Of a stretch of 64,000 bases of DNA, positions 42,462 to 51,523 are shown piece after piece. Both the position numbers and the translations under genes were made by a program. Within the stretch, counting starts at the first letter, position 1; every line of letters starts with the position of its first letter. The notes below the pieces were generated by a model, which saw only the letters and a program-made list of their open reading frames with translations, ran no database searches and had not been told where the DNA came from. This stretch comes from Cohnella endophytica (GTDB taxonomy: Bacteria > Bacillota > Bacilli > Paenibacillales > Paenibacillaceae): the NCBI RefSeq assembly GCF_003628305.1, contig NZ_RBZM01000005.1:186001-250000 (forward strand), in the 5' to 3' direction.

Positions 42462-43445
42462 ATGCATTCATCGATCGTACACCGCATGTTATGGGGAACC
42501 CTTATCGTGGCGGTCGGCGTTATTTATTTGTGCAACCAATTGGGAATTACGGATTTGAGCATCGGGGAAATCTTCTCGACGTACTGGCCGATCATATTGA
42601 TCGTCGTAGGCTTGCAAGGATTGTTGCTCCAACATAAGGGAGGGGTTTGTTGGAACGGCATTACGATAGCGGCAGGCTTCTATTTCCTCGGACGAAACCT
42701 GATGTGGTTCCATAAGGATCTCTCCGATGTCGTGCGGATGATAGCGCCCGTTGCGATTATTATCTTCGGTATTTGTTTTATTTTACGCGGTAACGGTCGT
42801 TCCGGCAGGCGGAGACGCCGCGAAAGGAATAGGGAGAGATGGAACCCGATCGTCCCTCCGGTGCCGCCATCGCCATCCGGACCCCCTCCCGCGCCGCCGG
42901 AATGGGATGAATTCGAGCGTCCTAAGCAACCGAAAATTTCTTTAGACAAAACATTTTCGCAGCAGCCGAACAATTCCGATTTCGTCGATAGAAAATCGAA
43001 TGAAGGCCATGATCGTCATCATGATCGGCACGGTTGGTGGAACGATCGCGATTGGAACCATTCAGATCGCGACAATCACAGCCGTTTCATCGGGGACGCG
43101 CACTTCGGCAGCGATTACTGGGAATTGCGCCCGATGAACATATCGCATTTTATCGGAGATACGACGTTGGATCTAACGAAAGCCCAGATCCCGTTCGGCG
43201 AGACCAAGATCAATATCTCTTCGTTTATCGGCGACGTGAAGGTGTATGTCCCGAACGATATCGGCATAGGGATCCGGGTCATCTCCAGTTGCTTGATCGG
43301 TGACGTGAAGGTACTCGAAGAGAAGCGGGGAGGATTGTTCAACCAAATGTCCGTCTCGACTCCCGGCTATGCGGACTCCGATAAACGCGTGGTGCTCGTC
43401 GTTAGTAGTTTAATCGGCGACGTACGCGTTACGAAGGTAGGTTAA
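42462..43445 (+). CDS. liaF: LiaF-like membrane regulator
   Basis: 327 residues. GGAGG (42449-42453) lies 8 nt before the ATG at 42462; the frame extends 5 codons upstream into the ribosome binding site. The N-terminal 115 residues contain membrane helices (TLIVAVGVIYLCNQLGI, YWPIILIVVGLQGLLL, MIAPVAIIIFGICFIL), then an Arg-rich and Pro-rich linker (VPPVPPSPSGPPPAPP) and a His/Asp-rich stretch. The C-terminal domain repeats the I-G-D motif four to five times (SHFIGDTTLDLTK, SSFIGDVKVYVP, SCLIGDVKV, SSLIGDVRV), typical of LiaF/YvqF. It inhibits the LiaS kinase in the absence of envelope stress. Confidence 0.88.
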   Translation: MHSSIVHRMLWGTLIVAVGVIYLCNQLGITDLSIGEIFSTYWPIILIVVGLQGLLLQHKGGVCWNGITIAAGFYFLGRNLMWFHKDLSDVVRMIAPVAIIIFGICFILRGNGRSGRRRRRERNRERWNPIVPPVPPSPSGPPPAPPEWDEFERPKQPKISLDKTFSQQPNNSDFVDRKSNEGHDRHHDRHGWWNDRDWNHSDRDNHSRFIGDAHFGSDYWELRPMNISHFIGDTTLDLTKAQIPFGETKINISSFIGDVKVYVPNDIGIGIRVISSCLIGDVKVLEEKRGGLFNQMSVSTPGYADSDKRVVLVVSSLIGDVRVTKVG

Positions 43446-43449
43446 CGGG

Positions 43450-44466
43450 ATGATCAAGCGAGTCCGAACGAGCAAGTGGGAGGCGGCCATCCATTCCGGT
43501 CTCATGACGCTGATTTTGTTAACCGTCGTCTATTACGGTTGGGTCGGCTTGATGTATAATCCCCCGCGGTTGGAAACTTGGTTCGGGTGGACGTTCGTCA
43601 TCGTCCTAGGACAAATCGGATTGACTTATTGGGTCGGGCAACGCACCCAGCGAAAGCTGGAGCAAATGCTTCTCGCGATGAAGCAGGCTTCGGCGGGGAA
43701 TTGGGATTCAAGGCTGCCGGTCGTCGAAGGAGACGCGTTCGCGGGCGTGAATCGAGAGTTTAATGAGATGCTCGGACAGTTGGAATCGCGTCTTAAGCTG
43801 CTTCAACAGCTTGGAGAAAAAGACGTCATGGAGGAAGCGACTTCGCATGAGGCTGCCGTGCTGGAAGAGAGAAAGCGGCTGGCGCGAGACCTTCACGATT
43901 CCGTGAGTCAGCAGCTGTTCGCGCTTCACATGTCCGCGTCTTCGTTACCGAAGCTGCTGGAACGGGATCGGGAGCATGCGGAGAAGGTGATGGAGCAGCT
44001 CATCGGAATGTCTTCCACGGCGCAACGTCAGATGCGCGGATTGATCGCTCAGTTAAGGCCGATGGAGCTGCAAGGAAAAACGTTGGAAGAAGCCTTAAAC
44101 CGTTGGTTTCCGGATTACTGCAGGCAAAACGGATTACAGGGAACGTTGGAGATCCAATTACGTGGACGGTTATCCGAGGCGAAGGAACATCAACTATTCC
44201 TCGTTATCCAAGAAGCGATGGCCAACGTAGTCAAACATGCGGAGGCCAAAACCGTCCGTCTTATGTTAGGTGAAACGGACAAGCAAATTTCCTTATCTAT
44301 AGAAGATAACGGTACAGGCTTCAGGGGAGAGCAGGTACGCGAAGGTGCATATGGGTTGTTCACGATGCGCGAACGGGCGCAGAAGCTTGGAGGCGAAGCT
44401 GAAATCGTCACGAAACCGGGTGCCGGTACGCGTGTGCGCGTATGGTTCCCTAAATTCGGCGAATAA
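43450..44466 (+). CDS. liaS: LiaS-type sensor histidine kinase
   Basis: 338 residues, starting 4 bases after liaF. Two membrane segments (GLMTLILLTVVYYGWVGLM and TFVIVLGQIGLTYWV) lie close together, with a very short extracellular loop, then HAMP (about 70-130). The HisKA_3 dimerisation motif is RDLHDSVSQQLFALHMS with the phosphorylated histidine, and the ATPase part has IQEAMANVVKHAEA and IEDNGTGF. Such intramembrane-type kinases respond to cell-envelope damage, for example by lipid II-binding antibiotics, through LiaF. The order liaF-liaS-liaR is complete here. Confidence 0.9.
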   Translation: MIKRVRTSKWEAAIHSGLMTLILLTVVYYGWVGLMYNPPRLETWFGWTFVIVLGQIGLTYWVGQRTQRKLEQMLLAMKQASAGNWDSRLPVVEGDAFAGVNREFNEMLGQLESRLKLLQQLGEKDVMEEATSHEAAVLEERKRLARDLHDSVSQQLFALHMSASSLPKLLERDREHAEKVMEQLIGMSSTAQRQMRGLIAQLRPMELQGKTLEEALNRWFPDYCRQNGLQGTLEIQLRGRLSEAKEHQLFLVIQEAMANVVKHAEAKTVRLMLGETDKQISLSIEDNGTGFRGEQVREGAYGLFTMRERAQKLGGEAEIVTKPGAGTRVRVWFPKFGE

Positions 44467-44512
44467 AGGCCGACCAGGAGTCGACCTCATTAGAAACAAG
44501 GAGCGGATACGG

Positions 44513-45187
44513 ATGTCGGAACTGTCGGTTGCCCCATGGAAGGTACTTATCGTTGACGATCACGAAATGGTTCGAATGGGATTGCGAACGTATTTATCTC
44601 TGGATTCCCGGTTTGAAGTCATCGGAGAAGCGAGCAGTGGCTTAGATGCGATCGAGACTTTAAGAAACGGAGGCTACGGTGGAGATTTGCCGCAGATCGT
44701 GCTCATGGATCTGATGATGCCGGGAATGAACGGCGTCGAGGCTACGCGGGCATTACTTGAACATTACCCCGGTTTTCGGATCATCATCTTGACGAGCTTC
44801 CTCGAAGACGAAAAAGTCGTAGTGGCGATCGAAGCGGGAGCCGTCAGCTATGTGCTCAAAACCGTCTCGGCAGAAGAATTGATCTATGCGATGCAAGGGG
44901 CGGTCAAGAATATGCCGGTCATGAGCGGCGATGTATCCCAAGCGTTAACTAGAGGGCTGCGCAAGCGGTCCGCGAGCCCCGACGTGGAAGGGTTGACCGA
45001 GCGGGAGCGCGAAGTGCTGTTATTGATTGCGGAAGGCAGGACAAATAAAGATATCGGCGACGAACTGCATATCAGCATTAAAACGGTCAAGACGCACGTT
45101 AGCAATTTATTGATGAAATGCGAATTGGAAGATCGCACTCAGCTTGCCATATTTGCGCATCGAAAAGGTTGGGCCAAAGAAGGATAA
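44513..45187 (+). CDS. liaR: LiaR-type NarL-family response regulator
   Basis: 224 residues. The ATG at 44513 has AAGGAG about 9 nt upstream; the frame runs upstream to 44345 inside liaS, which is rejected. The receiver has VLIVDDHEMVRMGLRTYL, the phosphoacceptor aspartate in IVLMDLMMPGMNGVEA, and YVLKTVSAEEL. The LuxR/NarL DNA-binding domain is LTEREREVLLLIAEGRTNKD with ISIKTVKTHVSNLLMK. It is the partner of LiaS. No liaIH-like effector genes lie next to it; the next gene is YugN-like. Confidence 0.92.
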   Translation: MSELSVAPWKVLIVDDHEMVRMGLRTYLSLDSRFEVIGEASSGLDAIETLRNGGYGGDLPQIVLMDLMMPGMNGVEATRALLEHYPGFRIIILTSFLEDEKVVVAIEAGAVSYVLKTVSAEELIYAMQGAVKNMPVMSGDVSQALTRGLRKRSASPDVEGLTEREREVLLLIAEGRTNKDIGDELHISIKTVKTHVSNLLMKCELEDRTQLAIFAHRKGWAKEG

Positions 45188-45238
45188 ATGTCGCGCGAAG
45201 GGATATTCTAGTAAGAAAAAAAAGGGGGTTTCCCCGAT

Positions 45239-45652
45239 ATGCATAACCTCTCTTCCACGTTGACCACGCAAGTAACCGACTATTTGGAATCTAAGGACGC
45301 GCTACAGGGGCACGGTTTTACGCTCGGCGGAAATTGGGACTACGATCACGGCTCATTCGACTGCGCGCTCGACGATGCGAATAAGGTTTGGTTGCGGCTC
45401 CCGTTCGAGGTGACGGTAGGCAATCTAGATAGCGAAGCCCCGCGAAGCGATACGCAGATTCAATTCGGCGAACCCTATGTGTTAAAGCATTTATACAACG
45501 AAGGGGAGGATCACGAAGCACAACCTCGTGCTCTCGGGGCCTTCATGGATCAATTCTCCTCCCCCGTAGATCCCGACGACGAGATCGAATCGCGATGGAT
45601 CGAGCAAGCCAAGCGAAAGCTAAACGAAGTGGAAGCCCTATATCCGGCATAA
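45239..45652 (+). CDS. YugN-like family protein
   Basis: 137 residues, ATG behind GGGGG. Segments HGFTLGGNWDYDHGSFDCAL, VWLRLPFEVTVGNLDSEA, then IQFGEPYVLKHLYNEG match YugN of Bacillus, a family of cytosolic proteins with no known biochemical role. It is 51 bases downstream of liaR, possibly read from the same transcript, and ends in its own hairpin. Confidence 0.75.
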   Translation: MHNLSSTLTTQVTDYLESKDALQGHGFTLGGNWDYDHGSFDCALDDANKVWLRLPFEVTVGNLDSEAPRSDTQIQFGEPYVLKHLYNEGEDHEAQPRALGAFMDQFSSPVDPDDEIESRWIEQAKRKLNEVEALYPA

Positions 45653-45658
45653 CCGAAG

Positions 45659-45680
45659 CGGCACGCAAGTGCCGTTTCTT
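45659..45680 (+). terminator. terminator after the YugN-like gene
   Basis: CGGCAC (45659-45664) pairs with GTGCCG (45669-45674) around GCAA, followed by TTTCTT. Confidence 0.75.
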
Positions 45681-45715
45681 CATGATTGCATAGGAAGTAC
45701 GTTTTTGTGGGCGCT

Positions 45716-45770
45716 TTTACTTCGTCTTCATTTCCGTTTAAGATAGTTTTAAGGAAACTGGTTTAGGATA
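45716..45770 (+). promoter_or_regulatory. htrA promoter with direct repeats
   Basis: TTTACT (45716-45721), 17-bp spacer, TAAGAT (45739-45744). Overlapping and following it are three related repeats: GTTTAAGATA (45736), GTTTTAAGGA (45746) and GTTTAGGATA (45761), spaced 10 and 15 bases. Repeats of this kind are typical of OmpR-class regulator operators; the regulator encoded at 47403 is a candidate. Confidence 0.5.
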
Positions 45771-45825
45771 CAAATATGAAATGAAGAACGGCGCTAGCCT
45801 AGTGCGGCGCAAGGAGGCATAATAT

Positions 45826-47316
45826 ATGGAAGATCACGACAAAAAACCGGAAGAACTGCAGGGCTTCACATACGATCAGGAGAAGAGGGACGACCCGTAC
45901 GCGGATGTGCGCAGGGAATCCGAGCCTTATACATTCGGTCCATACGGGCCTACTCAGCCGTCTTACGGACCTGAGCCGTCTAGAACCGTAGACGTAACGC
46001 CGTCCGCAACGAAAGAATATCGTCCGTTCACCGTTTCGGGAGGACCGGCGCGTAATGATTGGGGGGCTAAGCCTCCGCGTCGTTCGTCGTTCCGGGCAAT
46101 TTTCGCGGCTTTCATGGCAGGGGTCATCGTCGTCGGCGGATTAATGTATGCGTCCGATAAGGGGAATTGGTTCAGCAACACTACGTTCGGCGGAAGTTCG
46201 ATCGTCCAGGACGCAGCCGTCAAACCGGCGAGCAGCACGGTAAGCAACGCGGGAGATGTCGTCCGGCCTAATAACATCGCTAAGATCTTCGAGCAATCCT
46301 CTCCGGCGGTCGTGAAGATCGAGACTTACGCGGCGCAACAACAAGGCGGAAGTAGCCTTTGGGACGACGATTTCTTCCGCCAATTTTTCGGGGATAACGG
46401 TAGCGGCAATAATGGCGGGAATAGCGGCAACGGTGGAACACAAGGTGAATTACAGCCAAGCGGCATGGGATCGGGCTTTATTTTCGACTCCACCGGTTAT
46501 ATCTTGACGAACCAACATGTTATTAACGGGGCGAGCGAGATCAAAGTTACGCTTGAGGGTCACGATAAGCCTTACACGGCCAAATTGCTCGGTTCCAGCT
46601 TTGATCTCGATCTAGCGGTTTTGAAAATCGAAGGCACCGACTTCCCCACCTTGAAATTGGGCGATTCCAGTAATCTGAACATGGGAGACTGGGTAGTCGC
46701 GATCGGGAATCCGTACGGCTTCGAGCATACGGTTACCGTAGGCGTTCTGAGCTCCAACGAGCGTAAGATCAAAATCGACGATACGAGCGGCACCCGCAAT
46801 TACGAGCATTTGCTGCAGACGGACGCTTCGATCAATCCGGGGAACTCCGGCGGACCGCTCCTGAACTTGCAAGGCGAGGTAATCGGGATTAACACCGCCG
46901 TTAGCTCCCAAGCGCAAGGAATCGGTTTCGCGATCCCGACGAGCACGATCCAGTCCGTTCTCGAGAACTTGAAGAATAATACCAAAATACCGGTTAAGCC
47001 TTCTCCGTTCATCGGCGCTACCCTGACGAATCTAACTAAAGATATCGCGCAGCGTCTGGAGATCGACGAGAATACGAAAGGCGCGTTCGTTACGGAGATT
47101 ATGTTCAATACTCCGGCTTACAAGGGCGACTTGCGTCAATATGATGTCATTACGGGTATGAATGGCAAAGATTACGCGACCACTGATACCTTAATCGCCG
47201 AGATTCAGAAGAGCAAGGTTGGCGATAAAGTGACGCTCGACGTCATCCGCAGCGGTAAGAAGATCGAAGTCACCGTCGAAATCGGCGACAAAAACGAATA
47301 TACCAACAAGCAATAA
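45826..47316 (+). CDS. htrA: membrane-anchored HtrA/DegP-type serine protease
   Basis: 496 residues. An 80-residue Pro/Tyr-rich cytoplasmic part precedes one membrane anchor (FRAIFAAFMAGVIVVGGLMYA). A Gly/Asn linker (about 185-205) follows. The trypsin-like domain contains the catalytic triad in YILTNQHVING (His), DLDLAVLKIE (Asp) and DASINPGNSGGPLLNL (Ser), then a PDZ domain (about 390-490; FVTEIMFNTPAYKGDLRQYD). HtrA degrades misfolded proteins outside the membrane under secretion or heat stress. AAGGAGG lies upstream of the ATG. A two-component pair follows on the same strand, as in CssRS-type control. Confidence 0.93.
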   Translation: MEDHDKKPEELQGFTYDQEKRDDPYADVRRESEPYTFGPYGPTQPSYGPEPSRTVDVTPSATKEYRPFTVSGGPARNDWGAKPPRRSSFRAIFAAFMAGVIVVGGLMYASDKGNWFSNTTFGGSSIVQDAAVKPASSTVSNAGDVVRPNNIAKIFEQSSPAVVKIETYAAQQQGGSSLWDDDFFRQFFGDNGSGNNGGNSGNGGTQGELQPSGMGSGFIFDSTGYILTNQHVINGASEIKVTLEGHDKPYTAKLLGSSFDLDLAVLKIEGTDFPTLKLGDSSNLNMGDWVVAIGNPYGFEHTVTVGVLSSNERKIKIDDTSGTRNYEHLLQTDASINPGNSGGPLLNLQGEVIGINTAVSSQAQGIGFAIPTSTIQSVLENLKNNTKIPVKPSPFIGATLTNLTKDIAQRLEIDENTKGAFVTEIMFNTPAYKGDLRQYDVITGMNGKDYATTDTLIAEIQKSKVGDKVTLDVIRSGKKIEVTVEIGDKNEYTNKQ

Positions 47317-47402
47317 AAGATACCGAATAGAGAAGCGCAGTGGAGCGGGAAACCGAACGAATTGGTTATCCCGCTCTTCGTTGTAAGAGGAGGACGAGCC
47401 CT

Positions 47403-48089
47403 ATGAGACCCCATATCGCGGTCATTGACGACGATGAGAAAATTACGGCACTGCTTCGGCGCAGCTTGGCGTTCGAGGGGTTTGAGATTACGACCGCGCC
47501 CGACGGCGCGGAAGGACTGAAGTTGCTCAGCCAGAGGCAGGTCGATCTCGTGATCTTGGACGTGATGATGCCGAGGATGGACGGCTGGGAAGTATGCCGG
47601 CGGCTGCGCGAAGCGGGAATTACGTCGCCGGTTCTCATGCTTACGGCCAAGGATGAAGTAACGGACAGAGTTAAAGGCTTGGATATGGGCGCGGACGATT
47701 ATTTGGTGAAGCCTTTCGCCTTAGAGGAATTGATGGCGCGCGTGCGCGCGCTGTTGCGTAGACGTTCCGACAAGACCGACGATATCGGCTATTTCCGATA
47801 TGACGATCTGCTGCTCGACGTAGATGGACGCGAGACGCTGCGAGGCGACCGTCGGATCGAATTAACGGCCAAGGAATTCGACTTACTGCACCTGTTCATG
47901 CAAAATCCGAAACGAGTCCTGTCCAGGGATCTGATCATGGAACGGATATGGGGTTACGATTATAGCGGGGAGTCCAACGTGCTCGAGGTCTACGTCGCGA
48001 TGCTTAGGCAGAAGCTGGAGGAGAGCGGCGAGAAACGGTTGATCCAAACCGTGAGAGGCGCCGGCTACGTGCTGAAGGGAGACAGCTGA
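47403..48089 (+). CDS. OmpR-family response regulator (CssR-like position)
   Basis: 228 residues. The ATG at 47403 has AGGAGG about 11 nt upstream; the frame to 47340 is not needed. Receiver: VIDDDEKITALLRRSL, phosphoacceptor aspartate in LVILDVMMPRMDGWEV, MGADDYLVKPFALEEL. C-terminal winged helix: IELTAKEFDLLHLFMQNPKR, then VEVYVAMLRQKLE and TVRGAGYVLKGD. It overlaps nothing but ends one base before the kinase ATG. Its place after htrA suggests it controls this protease, as CssR does in Bacillus (inference). Confidence 0.9.
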   Translation: MRPHIAVIDDDEKITALLRRSLAFEGFEITTAPDGAEGLKLLSQRQVDLVILDVMMPRMDGWEVCRRLREAGITSPVLMLTAKDEVTDRVKGLDMGADDYLVKPFALEELMARVRALLRRRSDKTDDIGYFRYDDLLLDVDGRETLRGDRRIELTAKEFDLLHLFMQNPKRVLSRDLIMERIWGYDYSGESNVLEVYVAMLRQKLEESGEKRLIQTVRGAGYVLKGDS

Positions 48090-48090
48090 G

Positions 48091-49599
48091 ATGTCCATCC
48101 GGCTGAGATTGACGCTGTGGTATTCGGGATTGCTTGCGGTCGCGCTGATCGCATTCGGAATTATCATTTACGGTATCGTACAACGGAACACGATGGGCGA
48201 ATTAAAGGATCAACTGAAGCAGGTATCCAGAGCGACCGAAATGGGATTGACGCGCGACAACGAGCTGCAGGTCAGCCTAGTCCCTCCGAGAGGCATTACA
48301 TTCAGCAATATTTATATCCAAGTCGTTAATTATATGGGTTCTGTTCAAGGTACGGTTAGCACGAAATCGAACAACATGCGGCCAAGCCCGCAACGCGACG
48401 AGCTTACGTTCCCCCACTCCAGGCAAGACGAGATCCATTACAATTCCCGTTTCGTCAACGTCGAGGTGGAGGGAGCGCCATTCTTGATCATGGAAACTGC
48501 GTACAAATATCAAGATAATGTCGTCGCTCTGCTTCAGACCGGTGTCTTTTCCCGTTCAGAGATGCTCTTGCTTTCAAGACTGCGGACAATCATATGGTTC
48601 TCCGGAGTCGCCGGCGTCATCGCCGCCTTCCTGTTAGGCATGTTCCTCTCTCGCAAAGCTTTGCAACCGATCAACCGAGTGACTCAAGCGGCCGAGCGCA
48701 TTCAGAGCGGCTTGGAGCTTGGAATTCGCATTCCACGCGAGAAGGCGAACGACGAGATCGGCAGGTTGACCGATACGCTGAACGGAATGCTGACGGGGCT
48801 GGAATGCGCCTACAAGACATTGGAAGACTCTAACACGGCTCAACGCCGGTTCGTGTCGGATGCGTCCCATGAGCTTAGGACCCCTCTTACAACGATTAGG
48901 GGCAACGTGGATTTGTTGGAGAAAATTTGGCAGGCGGACGAACGCTTCGGCGATGGAATAGAGGAAACGGAAGACGTCCGTGAAGGTAAACACGTGTTGT
49001 CGGAAGAAGAGAAACGCGAAATGTCCCTGGAATCGATCCGGGATATCGCGGACGAAGCTCGTAGGATGAGCGGCTTGGTTAACGATCTCCTTGCGCTGGC
49101 TAGAGCCGATGCGGGATACTCCGTCGAGATGGAGAGCGTGCCCTTGAAAGCTTTGGCGGAAGAAGCGGCTCGTCGCGCGGCGTTCCTGCCCCGCAAAGCG
49201 GAATGGCATGTCGGGCCGATCGACGCTCTTGAAGACGTTGAAGTGTGGGGGAATCGCGATTATTTGTTGCAACTGCTCTTTATACTGATCGAGAACGGCT
49301 TTAAATACACTCCTGCGGGCAGCGTAAGGCTGTACGCCACGAAATCGGGCAATTCCGTGGGTTTATCGGTCGCCGATACCGGAATCGGAATCGGAGCGGA
49401 AGAAGTCCCGCATATCTTCGAACGTTTTTATCGCGTCGATGTGTCCCGGGGAGAAACGTCGGGTACCGGACTGGGGCTATCCATAGCGAAATGGATCGCC
49501 GATCTTCATCACGGCAAGTTCGAGGTGATGACACGCCTTGGAGAAGGCACCGTGTTCACGTTGTGGCTGCCGATAATAGCGAAAAAAGAACTTGCATAG
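48091..49599 (+). CDS. HAMP-containing sensor histidine kinase (CssS-like position)
   Basis: 502 residues, starting one base after the response regulator. Two membrane segments (YSGLLAVALIAFGIIIYGI and IIWFSGVAGVIAAFLLGMF) enclose a sensor region of about 130 residues. HAMP (190-245) is followed by HisKA with FVSDASHELRTPLTTIRGNV and a HATPase domain (LFILIENGFKYTP, VADTGIGIG, ETSGTGLGLSIAKWIADLH). Between the H-box and the second dimerisation helix there is an unusually long acidic loop (residues about 285-320), not part of the standard motif. It is the partner of the upstream regulator. Confidence 0.9.
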   Translation: MSIRLRLTLWYSGLLAVALIAFGIIIYGIVQRNTMGELKDQLKQVSRATEMGLTRDNELQVSLVPPRGITFSNIYIQVVNYMGSVQGTVSTKSNNMRPSPQRDELTFPHSRQDEIHYNSRFVNVEVEGAPFLIMETAYKYQDNVVALLQTGVFSRSEMLLLSRLRTIIWFSGVAGVIAAFLLGMFLSRKALQPINRVTQAAERIQSGLELGIRIPREKANDEIGRLTDTLNGMLTGLECAYKTLEDSNTAQRRFVSDASHELRTPLTTIRGNVDLLEKIWQADERFGDGIEETEDVREGKHVLSEEEKREMSLESIRDIADEARRMSGLVNDLLALARADAGYSVEMESVPLKALAEEAARRAAFLPRKAEWHVGPIDALEDVEVWGNRDYLLQLLFILIENGFKYTPAGSVRLYATKSGNSVGLSVADTGIGIGAEEVPHIFERFYRVDVSRGETSGTGLGLSIAKWIADLHHGKFEVMTRLGEGTVFTLWLPIIAKKELA

Positions 49600-49616
49600 A
49601 GGGATAGGCTTGAAGG

Positions 49617-49658
49617 CGGCAAGACGTCCTGCGCAACGGGACGATCTTGCCGTCTTTT
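49617..49658 (+). terminator. terminator after the kinase gene
   Basis: CGGCAAGACGTCC (49617-49629) pairs with GGGACGATCTTGCCG (49638-49652) with one bulge, then TCTTTT. Confidence 0.8.
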
Positions 49659-49672
49659 GCTTGCCGGTCTCC

Positions 49673-49701
49673 TTTTATCGGTACATGTAATAAGCTATAA
49701 T
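49673..49701 (+). promoter_or_regulatory. ispH promoter
   Basis: TTTTAT (49673-49678, weak -35), 17-bp spacer, TATAAT (49696-49701), 74 bases before the ATG. Confidence 0.45.
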
Positions 49702-49774
49702 AGACAAAAGAGATGAAACGCCCGGCACTCTCGATATATCGATCGGAATACGGGCGAGAAAGCAGGCGTTAGAG

Positions 49775-50734
49775 ATGGAAGTCGTAAAAATATCCCCGAG
49801 GGGCTACTGCTATGGAGTAGTGGATGCGATGGTGCTCGCTTTGCAGACTGCCCGCAACCTAAATCTCCCTCGGCCGATCTATATATTGGGAATGATCGTT
49901 CATAATAGCCACGTGACCGAAGCGTTCAAGGATGAGGGCATCATTACGTTGGACGGTAGCGATCGGATGGAAATTCTGGAGAAAATCGAACAAGGCACCG
50001 TTATTTTCACGGCGCACGGAGTATCCCCGGAAGTTCGGAGAAGAGCTAAGGAGAAAGGATTGACCGTCGTTGATGCTACCTGCCCGGACGTAACGAAGAC
50101 GCACGATCTCATTCGGGAGAAGGTAAGCGAAGGCTACGAGGTCATCTATATCGGGAAAAAAAACCACCCCGAACCGGAAGGCGCGATCGGGATCGCGCCG
50201 GGTCATGTTCATCTGATTGAACGTGAAGAAGATATTTTGAAACTGAAATTGGATACTTTACGTATTATCATTACGAACCAAACAACGATGTCCCAGTGGG
50301 ACATCAAACATTTAATGGCGCTGCTGCTTGCCGCCTTCCCGACAGCGGAAATTCACAACGAAATATGCCTAGCTACGCAAGTTAGGCAGGAAGCGGTAGC
50401 CGAACAAGCCGGTGAGGCACAACTCTGCATCGTCGTAGGGGATCCCCGGAGCAACAACTCTAACCGCTTGGCTCAAGTATCCCAGGAAATCGCGGGAGTG
50501 CCCGCTTACCGGGTAGCGGACGTATCCGAGATCGAGCAGGAATGGCTTATGGGACTCGAACGTGTCGCCGTAACTTCCGGGGCGTCGACGCCTACCGCGC
50601 TTACGAAGGAAGTTATCGCCTATTTGGAGCAATTCGATTCGAACAATCCGGACACTTGGCCGATCCAACGTACGGTGAATCCGAATAAACTGTTACCGAA
50701 CGTAAAAATCAAAGCGGCCGAGGGTAACTCCTAG
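49775..50734 (+). CDS. ispH: 4-hydroxy-3-methylbut-2-enyl diphosphate reductase
   Basis: 319 residues. The three Fe-S cysteines appear in [23 protein letters not shown] and [11 protein letters not shown], and the substrate-binding glutamate region is [27 protein letters not shown] and [10 protein letters not shown] are as in Bacillus IspH. It catalyses the last step of the non-mevalonate isoprenoid pathway, making IPP and DMAPP. The start has no strong ribosome binding site, but [14 protein letters not shown] matches the family N-terminus exactly. Confidence 0.96.
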   Translation: MEVVKISPRGYCYGVVDAMVLALQTARNLNLPRPIYILGMIVHNSHVTEAFKDEGIITLDGSDRMEILEKIEQGTVIFTAHGVSPEVRRRAKEKGLTVVDATCPDVTKTHDLIREKVSEGYEVIYIGKKNHPEPEGAIGIAPGHVHLIEREEDILKLKLDTLRIIITNQTTMSQWDIKHLMALLLAAFPTAEIHNEICLATQVRQEAVAEQAGEAQLCIVVGDPRSNNSNRLAQVSQEIAGVPAYRVADVSEIEQEWLMGLERVAVTSGASTPTALTKEVIAYLEQFDSNNPDTWPIQRTVNPNKLLPNVKIKAAEGNS

Positions 50735-50775
50735 CACAAAAGATTCGCGGTTTCATTCCAAGGAAGGAGCAACCC

Positions 50776-51276
50776 ATGCAACGTCTTCAAAAGTTACGCC
50801 GTTGGCTGAAGTACAAATATATGATGTTGATCCGGGCTAAGGGCGGAGCTTCCATCGTCGCGATGGGTTTTGCGATCGGTCTCGCCATCGAGATGTTTAC
50901 CTTGCCGACATTGGGGTTCGCTTTCGTCCTTATCTTTCCTTTGTGTTACCTGCTTAGAGGCAACTTGCCTGCGGCATTAATCGGTTTCGTCTTCGGCAAG
51001 GTCATCTACATCCCGATGATGTACCCCAACTCCAAAGTCGGAGGCTGGATTCTACCGAAGCATCTTTCGATTCAATTCCCTATATTTCCGGAGTGGGTTA
51101 ATCATTTGCTGTTAACGAATTTGAAGCTCATCGTTGGCGGAATCGTCGATGGGATCATTCTCGGTTTACTCTGTTACTTCCCGATTCGGTATAGCTTGAA
51201 CGCTTTTAAAGCCAAACGCAAAGAGAAGCGGAAAGCGAATCGGGCGAAACTAGATTCTATACGTTTGGGAGAATAA
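50776..51276 (+). CDS. DUF2062 membrane protein
   Basis: 166 residues, AAGGAGC upstream of the ATG. Three hydrophobic segments (SIVAMGFAIGLAIEMFTLP, FAFVLIFPLCYLL, LIVGGIVDGIILGLLCYF) with the D-x-x family-like pattern G-x-A-x-G-x-x-x-x-x-x-P-x-x-G near the N-terminus; Arg/Lys-rich N-terminus and C-terminus face the cytoplasm. DUF2062 members are small membrane proteins with no known function, often near glycosyltransferases. It begins 41 bases after ispH and ends in a terminator. Confidence 0.78.
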   Translation: MQRLQKLRRWLKYKYMMLIRAKGGASIVAMGFAIGLAIEMFTLPTLGFAFVLIFPLCYLLRGNLPAALIGFVFGKVIYIPMMYPNSKVGGWILPKHLSIQFPIFPEWVNHLLLTNLKLIVGGIVDGIILGLLCYFPIRYSLNAFKAKRKEKRKANRAKLDSIRLGE

Positions 51277-51314
51277 AAAAGTCGCGGTGGCGGAAGCCTC
51301 GCGGCTTTTTTTTA
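51276..51314 (+). terminator. terminator after the DUF2062 gene
   Basis: AGTCGCG (51280-51286) pairs with CGCGGCT (51300-51306) inside flanking A and T runs. Confidence 0.85.
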
Positions 51315-51523
51315 TTTTATGATCGGAATATTAAATTTTAGAGAGTAACTGATGGGGGAGTTGTCATTATTTCACAATTCAATGTTACGAATTGTAAAAA
51401 ATAACGTTAGAAATAGTCGTCAAGGTCTCTAATCGCATGATTCGTAAGCGCACTGTAAAGCGAGTGTTAATAAAGCGTTTTCATTTGTGTGTGTAGCGCA
51501 TTTCTAAAATGAAATAGTTTTAG

